The position numbers and the translations under genes were made by a program. Below, one piece after another: positions 58,683 to 64,000 of a stretch of DNA of 64,000 nucleotides. Location: positions 558,043-622,042 of the forward strand of contig NZ_CP029984.1 of assembly GCF_003293675.1 (NCBI RefSeq), written 5' to 3'. The DNA is from Gardnerella leopoldii. Its GTDB lineage: Bacteria; Actinomycetota; Actinomycetes; Actinomycetales; Bifidobacteriaceae. How positions within the stretch are numbered: the stretch's first letter is position 1; every line of letters begins with the position of its first letter. The notes under the pieces are model-generated. The model was not told where the DNA came from and made no database searches. It saw only the letters and a list, made by a program, of their open reading frames with translations.

Positions 58683-60101
58683 ATGACTGATGAAGTGATG
58701 GATCCACAAGAACTAGCTAGAAGTATAGCTGTGGAAACTTCAGAACGTACTGGTGCAGTAGGTGATTTTGTATCTTCTACAGAGCTTGGTGACGGAGTTA
58801 CAGACTTTCGTTTCGTAAGCAATTTAGTTGGATATGAAGGCTGGCAGTGGTCAGTTACGTTGTATCATGATGAGGAAACGCAACGTTGGACTGTGAATGA
58901 ATCAACGCTTGTTCCTACTGAAGATTCTTTGCTTCCACCACCATGGATTCCATGGAAAGACCGATTGAAACCAAGTGATCTTTCTGTAATGGATTCTATT
59001 GGCACATCTGAAGACGATTCTCGACTAGAAGATGGCTTCCGTCAAGTAAATAATATTGATGATAGTAATTCTGAAAAGAATATAGAATCAGCAAATTCAG
59101 ATGATAATTCTGAGTCTAAAACTGAAGATGACGCTAAAGCTAATACTGAGGCTGAAGATAATACTGAAGCTAATACTAGCGAAGAAGATGCAGACACAAA
59201 CGCAAACGCAAAAAAAGATATTAATCAAAATCAAGAATCTTGCGATGCAAATAATGATTTTGACGAAGATCTTGAAGAAGCTGTTTCAACGCTAAGACTG
59301 TCTCGCAGACGAGTAATGACTGCGGAAGCAATTTCGCAAACAGCTAAACGCTGGTACGCAGGTCAACATGGTCCAAAGTCGTTATCTACAAAAATTGCCG
59401 ATGGCAAAGCATGTTCATCATGCGGATTCCTCATTCCTCTAGCTGGAAGTTTAGGCTCTATGTTTGGTGTATGCGCAAACATGTGGAGCCCAGACGATGG
59501 GCGAGTTGTCTCGCTTGATCATGCTTGTGGTGAGCATTCTGACATTGAACCACCTGAGCCATCGCAGCTTTGGATTCAATCTGAGCCCGCATACGACGAT
59601 TATCATATTGACATTTTGCAACAAGCTCCACGAGATGAGCGAGCAGACGTTGAGCTTATTGAGGAAGCAATTGAAGACAGTAAGATGCATCGTCGTAAGC
59701 GCAGAAAATTAGATTCAAAATTGCGCAACAAAAAAGAAGCCTCAACAGACAAAGATGAACAAAATAATTTATCTGAACCTGATTTAATTGACAATTCAAC
59801 TATTGACGAAAAATTATATGAAAATAATGATGACAAAAATCGTGAAATTGAAGTTAAAAATCAAACTGAAAAAATTGAAGAGACTGTAGCTAATGAATCT
59901 GAAAAATCTGAAAAATCCCAAAACGATGCAGATTATCCTGATTCTTCAGAAGTAAACTTGCCAGACGAAAATTCTGTTACAGAAGAAATACCGTTAACAG
60001 AAAAAATTGAAGAGCCACAAGAATCTGAAGACACTTCAAAAACTACAACATCCGCATCAATGCGATTATATAAAAGAAAATCTCGCAGACAACATAAGTA
60101 A
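58683..60101 (+). CDS. DUF3027 family protein
   Basis: 472 aa from ATG 58683. The N-terminal DUF3027 half shows WQWSVTLYHDEETQRWTVNE and PPPWIPWKDRLKPSDL. Between about 118 and 200 is an acidic Asn/Asp/Glu-rich spacer. A second conserved block follows with a likely zinc site (ACSSCGFLIPLAG, GVCANMWSPDDGRVVSLDHACG). The last 140 residues are again charged and disordered. The family is actinobacterial and next to a cold-shock gene in many genomes; function unknown. A GTG at 58665 overlapping the csp stop is an alternative start. Confidence 0.85.
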   Translation: MTDEVMDPQELARSIAVETSERTGAVGDFVSSTELGDGVTDFRFVSNLVGYEGWQWSVTLYHDEETQRWTVNESTLVPTEDSLLPPPWIPWKDRLKPSDLSVMDSIGTSEDDSRLEDGFRQVNNIDDSNSEKNIESANSDDNSESKTEDDAKANTEAEDNTEANTSEEDADTNANAKKDINQNQESCDANNDFDEDLEEAVSTLRLSRRRVMTAEAISQTAKRWYAGQHGPKSLSTKIADGKACSSCGFLIPLAGSLGSMFGVCANMWSPDDGRVVSLDHACGEHSDIEPPEPSQLWIQSEPAYDDYHIDILQQAPRDERADVELIEEAIEDSKMHRRKRRKLDSKLRNKKEASTDKDEQNNLSEPDLIDNSTIDEKLYENNDDKNREIEVKNQTEKIEETVANESEKSEKSQNDADYPDSSEVNLPDENSVTEEIPLTEKIEEPQESEDTSKTTTSASMRLYKRKSRRQHK

Positions 60102-60197
60102 TTATGCAAGAAACGAAAATATGAACATTTAGATTCATCATTCATGATTATTGTGATGCTATGGAATGCTGTACGAATGAGTAAATATATACGACGC

Positions 60198-60212
60198 TTC
60201 GCGTCATGGCGA
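60198..60212 (+). promoter_or_regulatory. ClgR-like imperfect repeat ahead of clpC
   Basis: TTCGC-GTCAT-GGCGA lies 41 bp before the clpC start. ClgR activates clpC in related actinobacteria and binds CGC/GCG-type arms; the spacing here is one base off the motif I remember, so this is tentative. Confidence 0.25.
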
Positions 60213-60252
60213 CTCGTTACCATGGAATGAAAGAAAAGAACGGAAGGCAGTT

Positions 60253-62862
60253 ATGTTTGAACGGTTCACTGATCGCGCACGACGCGTGATTGTGCTAGCT
60301 CAGGAAGAGGCTCGCTCACTTCAGCACAATTATATTGGTACTGAGCATATTTTGCTCGGGCTTATTCGCGAAGGTGAGGGCATTGCCGCGAAAGCGTTAA
60401 GCTCAAAAGGCGTAGACCTAGAAGGCACTCGCAAACAGGTTGAAGAGATGATCGGCAAAGGCACTGTTTCGCCTGCTGGTCATATTCCTTTTACGCCTCA
60501 CGCTAAGCAAGTGCTTGAACTGAGTTTGCGCGAAGCTCTTCAGCTTGGTCACAGTTATATTGGTACTGAGCATATTTTGCTAGGGCTTATACGCGAAGGC
60601 GAAGGTGTGGGCACGCAAGTACTTATAAAGATGGAAGTTGATCTTGGAGATTTGCGAAGCACTACTGTTGATTTAATTCGTGGAGATAATGCTCCTAACG
60701 GTAGCGAGAAGGGCGAGTTAGCTAATGCTGGAAGTGTACAAGATAAGCGAAATCAATCCGGCTCTGCTCTTCTTGATCAATTTGGACGCAATTTAACATT
60801 TGAAGCTCAAGAAGGAAAGCTTGATCCTGTTATAGGTCGTTCTGAAGAAATTGAACGCGTTATGGTTGTACTTAGCCGACGCACGAAGAATAATCCTGTG
60901 CTTATTGGCGAGCCTGGAGTTGGTAAGACTGCAGTTGTAGAAGGTCTCGCACAGAAAATCGTTGAAGGCGATGTGCCTGAAACGTTAAAAAATAAGCAAG
61001 TTTATTCGCTAGACTTAGGTTCAATGATTGCAGGATCTCGCTATCGTGGCGATTTCGAAGAGCGCTTGAAGAAAGTGCTTAAAGAAATTAAAACACGCGG
61101 CGATATTGTGCTTTTTATTGATGAAATTCACACTATTGTTGGAGCAGGTTCTGCTGATGGAGCTCTTGGCGCATCCGATATGCTTAAACCAATGCTTGCG
61201 CGTGGAGAGCTACAGACAATTGGTGCTACTACTACTGACGAGTATCGCAAGTATATTGAAAAAGATGCTGCTTTGGAGCGTCGTTTCCAGCCGATTCAAG
61301 TTCCAGAACCTACAATTGCTGAAACTATTGAGATTCTTAAGGGATTGCGTTCTCGCTACGAAAATCACCATCATGTAACTATTACCGATGGAGCTTTACA
61401 GTCTTCTGCTGAGCTTTCTGATCGTTACATTCAAGATCGTCACCTTCCAGATAAGGCTATTGATCTTATTGATGAAGCTGGTGCGCGCTTGCGTATTAAG
61501 CGATTGACTCAGCCACCTGAGCTCAAAGAATTAAACCATAAGATTGCTAAGATTTCCGAAAAGAAAGATGAAGCAATCAAGCAGCAAGATTTTGAAGAAG
61601 CTGCCAATCTTCGCGACGATCAAGAAAAGCTCGAGAATGAAGCTGCAGAGAAGGAAAAGGCTTGGCGCGAAGGCGAGTCTAACGTCAAGATGGTTGTTGA
61701 CGAAGACATGATCGCTTCCGTTGTTTCAAGCACTACAGGCATTCCTGTAGTAAAGCTTACTCAAGCGGAATCGCAGAAGCTTCTTCAAATGGAATCTGAA
61801 CTTCACAAGCGTATTGTTGGTCAAGATGAAGCTGTGTCTGCTTTAGCTCGATCGATTCGTCGTGCTCGAGTTGGTTTGAAGGATCCTAAACGTCCTTCTG
61901 GATCGTTTATTTTTGCCGGTCCTACTGGAGTTGGTAAAACTGAGCTCGCCAAGGCACTCGCAAACTTCTTGTTTGATGACGATAATGCCTTAATTAGAGT
62001 TGACATGTCAGAGTTTGCAGAAAAGTATGCTGCGTCTAGGCTTTTCGGTGCTCCTCCTGGATATGTTGGATATGAAGAAGGCGGCGAGCTTACTGAAAAA
62101 GTTCGCAGAAAGCCATTCTCTGTGGTGCTTTTCGACGAGATTGAAAAAGCTCATCCAGATATTTTCAACACGCTTTTGCAAGTACTCGATGACGGTCACT
62201 TAACAGACGGTCAGGGTAGAAAAGTGGACTTTAAGAATACGATTATTATTCTTACCACAAATCTTGGTACTCGCGATATTGCGAAGGCTGCAAACACTGG
62301 CTTTACACTTGGAAATAACGCTGATTCCACGTATCAGCGCATGAAAGATCAGGTTAATTCTGAGCTTAAGCGTCATTTCCGTCCAGAGTTCTTAAACCGT
62401 TTGGACGACACTATTGTGTTCCGTCAGCTTACAGAGCCAGAAGTTCGTAAAATTGTTGACATGGACGTGAAGTTGCTTAACGACAGGCTGTTTGACCGTC
62501 ACATGTCTCTAGAAATTACGGATGCCGCTAAGAATTTGCTTGCACAGAAGGGCTTCGATCCTTTGCTTGGTGCACGTCCGTTGCGTCGCGTAATTCAGAG
62601 AGATATTGAGGATACTATTTCTGAAAAGATTTTGCTTGGTGAACTTTCTGACGGCGAACACATTAAGGTGGATGCTGAAGGCGAAGGATTGCTGGGGGAG
62701 TTCACAATTAAAGGCGAAAAGTTCGAGACAATAGACACAACTGCTGTTGTTGCTACTGAAGATAGCAAGTCTGAAGAAAATAAATCTGAAGATAGCGAAA
62801 AAGAAGATAGCGCAGCTAAAGAAGATATTACTGCTAAAGAAGATAGCAATAAGAATAAGTAA
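60253..62862 (+). CDS. clpC: ATP-dependent Clp protease ATP-binding subunit ClpC
   Basis: An AAA+ unfoldase that feeds substrates to ClpP. Two N-terminal Clp repeats ([15 protein letters not shown] and [18 protein letters not shown]) cover about residues 4-145. The first AAA module has [10 protein letters not shown] near 219; a UVR-like helical pair lies near 430-465; the second module has [10 protein letters not shown] near 556. It is 869 aa. The last 35 or so residues repeat Lys/Glu/Asp/Ser units and are not conserved. ATG 60253 follows GGAAGG. It is monocistronic, with a terminator after it. Confidence 0.96.
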   Translation: MFERFTDRARRVIVLAQEEARSLQHNYIGTEHILLGLIREGEGIAAKALSSKGVDLEGTRKQVEEMIGKGTVSPAGHIPFTPHAKQVLELSLREALQLGHSYIGTEHILLGLIREGEGVGTQVLIKMEVDLGDLRSTTVDLIRGDNAPNGSEKGELANAGSVQDKRNQSGSALLDQFGRNLTFEAQEGKLDPVIGRSEEIERVMVVLSRRTKNNPVLIGEPGVGKTAVVEGLAQKIVEGDVPETLKNKQVYSLDLGSMIAGSRYRGDFEERLKKVLKEIKTRGDIVLFIDEIHTIVGAGSADGALGASDMLKPMLARGELQTIGATTTDEYRKYIEKDAALERRFQPIQVPEPTIAETIEILKGLRSRYENHHHVTITDGALQSSAELSDRYIQDRHLPDKAIDLIDEAGARLRIKRLTQPPELKELNHKIAKISEKKDEAIKQQDFEEAANLRDDQEKLENEAAEKEKAWREGESNVKMVVDEDMIASVVSSTTGIPVVKLTQAESQKLLQMESELHKRIVGQDEAVSALARSIRRARVGLKDPKRPSGSFIFAGPTGVGKTELAKALANFLFDDDNALIRVDMSEFAEKYAASRLFGAPPGYVGYEEGGELTEKVRRKPFSVVLFDEIEKAHPDIFNTLLQVLDDGHLTDGQGRKVDFKNTIIILTTNLGTRDIAKAANTGFTLGNNADSTYQRMKDQVNSELKRHFRPEFLNRLDDTIVFRQLTEPEVRKIVDMDVKLLNDRLFDRHMSLEITDAAKNLLAQKGFDPLLGARPLRRVIQRDIEDTISEKILLGELSDGEHIKVDAEGEGLLGEFTIKGEKFETIDTTAVVATEDSKSEENKSEDSEKEDSAAKEDITAKEDSNKNK

Positions 62863-62889
62863 AGTTACACAATAACTAACTGAATACAC

Positions 62890-62924
62890 TAAAAGCCCGG
62901 CGCATAAATCTCGTCGGGCTTTTC
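62890..62924 (+). terminator. Terminator of clpC
   Basis: AAAAGCCCG pairs with CGGGCTTTT (GC core), with a T-rich tail. It marks the end of the conserved block; the DNA after it looks acquired. Confidence 0.9.
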
Positions 62925-62942
62925 TACTTATTTAACTTAAAT

Positions 62943-63200
62943 TCATTCCTTAGTCATGCGAATATAGGATTTGAAGAGAATTTCCAAACGCTCGTCATTA
63001 TTAGAGCAAGGCTTTGTGGCACCAAAAGCAACGTCTACTATTTTATCTAGCTCGTTGTGAACTTTGCGCAAATCTTGAGGCATGTATGTTGGGTCTAGTT
63101 TCTTAATTCTTGGATACAATGAAACTTTTCCTTCTGAACTCTGGAACTGTTTGCTTTTATAATATGAAACTGTTGCTTTCTGTGTTATATATCCCAACAC
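62943..63200 (-). pseudogene. C-terminal remnant of a DNA methyltransferase (MmeI/YeeA-like)
   Basis: The 85-codon frame ends LDPTYMPQDLRKVHNELDKI, then VDVAFGATKPCSNNDERLEI and LFKSYIRMTK. This matches the C-terminal tail of large class I DNA methyltransferases of type IIG/BREX-like systems, in which a Tyr/Met-Pro-x-x-Leu-x-x-x-His motif is followed by an LFxxY ending. The catalytic part (about 900 residues) is missing, so the frame is a 3' fragment whose apparent start is chance. Confidence in the family is moderate. Confidence 0.55.
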
Positions 63201-63516
63201 TCATCATGTTGAGACAATCGTGTTGCTTTCCAAACTAGATTCAAAGAAATATATTAGTGTAGAACTTCCGATGGATGATATGGACTTAACAAGTGCCGAA
63301 AGTAAAGCAACCTATAAATAAATTCAAAACTATGTTTTTAAGAAGCTTGGATTTAAGGTATCTAATTTGTATATAGCACAAGTAAAAGAAAAATGTGGAA
63401 TTAAAGAAAGAGAAAATTATAATAAACCTAAAAAAGAAGACTTAAAACAACCAATTTGTCCAATAGAAAAAGAAGAGGCAATAAAAGATGCGTTTAGATA
63501 TTTTCAGATGATCTAA
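63190..63516 (+). pseudogene. Remnant of an RlmD/RumA-type RNA methyltransferase with a clostridial-type tail, interrupted by a stop
   Basis: Read from about 63194, the frame gives PNTHHVETIVLLSKLDS, which matches the conserved C-terminal end of TrmA/RlmD methyltransferases (PHTxHVETVVLL). It continues with VELPMDDMDLTSAESKATYK, a stop (TAA at 63319-63321), and then YVFKKLGFKVSNLYIAQVKE up to TAA at 63514. The second part resembles a tail I recall from Firmicutes methyltransferases and conjugative-element proteins. It has no start codon of its own and no upstream domain. It is probably a decayed piece of a mobile element. Confidence 0.6.
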
Positions 63517-63738
63517 TAGATATTTGCTAAAGCTAAAATTTCAAAATTAGTATTTGAAAATGTTTAAGTTTAGTATCCTATTAATAATTAAATATTGAAT
63601 AGAGTAAGTCTATTTTAGCAATAGGTGAGCAATATTATATAAATATAAATTATCAGAATATGAAATTGATTTTTCGAGGAAAAGATTAAGCCTATGGAAT
63701 AATGTTAAAGTTAAAAAAATAGTGAAAGGATGGCTAAA
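63517..63738. other. AT-rich gap without a recognisable gene
   Basis: Very AT-rich, with stop codons in all frames and no hairpin or repeat that I can support. It separates the remnant from the partial ATPase gene and presumably holds that gene's promoter. Confidence 0.5.
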
Positions 63739-64000
63739 ATGCGATTATCGAAGATAAAGATTAAAAACTACAGATTGCTTATTGATGCCGAATTGGATGT
63801 CGATGCAAAAACAACCCTTATTGTTGGCAGGAATAATACGGCCAAGACTTCCTGTAGCAACTGTATCAACACCGTGCTACAAGGAAACGATTTTTCATAT
63901 AATGATTATCCTATATCAAAGCGAGAAAACCTCTACAACCTGTTTTTTCAGTTCATGGAGAAAAAATTGAGTTATGAAGATCTCTGCAGAGGAATAGAAC
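63739..64000 (+). CDS. AAA/OLD-family ATPase, N-terminal part (runs off the window)
   Basis: Only the first 87 codons lie in the window. They read MRLSKIKIKNYRLLIDAELD, then a P-loop-like VGRNNTAKTS near residue 33 and NDYPISKRENLYNLFFQFME. The pattern is the N-terminus of the OLD/RecF-type ATPases that accompany a TOPRIM nuclease (anti-phage OLD or Gabija GajA-like). The P-loop has Ala where Gly is usual before Lys. ATG 63739 is preferred because AAAGGA lies 8 bp ahead; ATG 63730 overlaps that site. The C-terminal nuclease domain, if any, is beyond the window. Confidence 0.65.
   Translation, partial: MRLSKIKIKNYRLLIDAELDVDAKTTLIVGRNNTAKTSCSNCINTVLQGNDFSYNDYPISKRENLYNLFFQFMEKKLSYEDLCRGIE

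Noticed and set aside
63782..63970. A separate small gene in 63.8-64.0 kb
   Set aside because: It is a different frame of the OLD-like ATPase gene, whose own frame has the ribosome site and the family motifs.

Overview
The window looks like a chromosomal segment of an AT-rich member of the Bifidobacteriaceae, most like Gardnerella. The evidence is a set of actinobacterial families (SepH with its C-terminal SWDEILFG-type motif, DUF4193, DUF3027, DUF4192, a PASTA-domain Ser/Thr kinase, an HrdB/SigA-type sigma factor with a long acidic N-terminus, bifunctional Rel, ClpC, WXG100 proteins) written in AT-rich codons. As far as I recall, the gene order is bifidobacterial (argGH, tyrS, HAD-tlyA-nadK-recN, hpf-secA, pkn-polyprenyl synthase, rpoD-parE-parC-sepH-dut-rel). 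The genus is an inference; no search was run.

Layout. 1-3 kb: the end of an arginine cluster (argG, argH). 3-6.3 kb: tyrS, then a TPR protein with a striking Arg/Asp/Gly-rich N-terminal half. 6.4-11.9 kb: a compact run of HAD phosphatase, tlyA, nadK, recN and a second HAD phosphatase. 11.9-12.3 kb: RNase P RNA (rnpB) on the minus strand. 12.4-16.2 kb: hpf and secA. 16.2-22.4 kb: a membrane protein, plsC, a PASTA kinase, a polyprenyl diphosphate synthase and a DUF4192 protein. 22.5-32.5 kb: rpoD and topoisomerase IV (parE, parC), the two subunit genes being separated by an MFS permease and a zinc-ribbon/PASTA protein. 32.6-38.7 kb: a phosphodiesterase-like protein, sepH, a DUF4193 protein, dut and rel. 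38.7-45 kb, minus strand: HU, a membrane/kinase-like/flippase fusion, purB, and a two-gene WXG-plus-lipase unit. 45-51.3 kb, minus strand: a tightly coupled MoxR-DUF58-VWA operon, then ung. 51.4-54 kb: a LytR_C protein and groEL behind two tandem CIRCE operators. 54-62.9 kb: an orphan WXG100 protein, a TPM-like membrane protein, a two-component system, a cold-shock protein, a DUF3027 protein and clpC. 62.9-64 kb: an accessory patch with two gene remnants and the start of an OLD-type ATPase gene that runs off the window.

How the genes fit together. Most of the window is housekeeping: translation and ribosome hibernation (tyrS, tlyA, rnpB, hpf), replication, repair and topology (recN, parE/parC, ung, dut, hup), transcription (rpoD, Rel signalling), envelope and division (secA, plsC, PASTA kinase, sepH, LytR_C) and proteostasis (groEL, clpC). 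Most operons end in clear hairpin terminators, and the moxR operon shows stop/start overlaps at nearly every junction. Most of the structurally unusual content lies in low-complexity charged segments (TPR protein, ParE, RpoD, DUF3027, ClpC tail), the WXG-linked genes, the kinase-like/flippase fusion, the zinc-ribbon PASTA protein, and the decayed and foreign-looking DNA after clpC. No rRNA, tRNA, CRISPR array or intact insertion sequence was seen.
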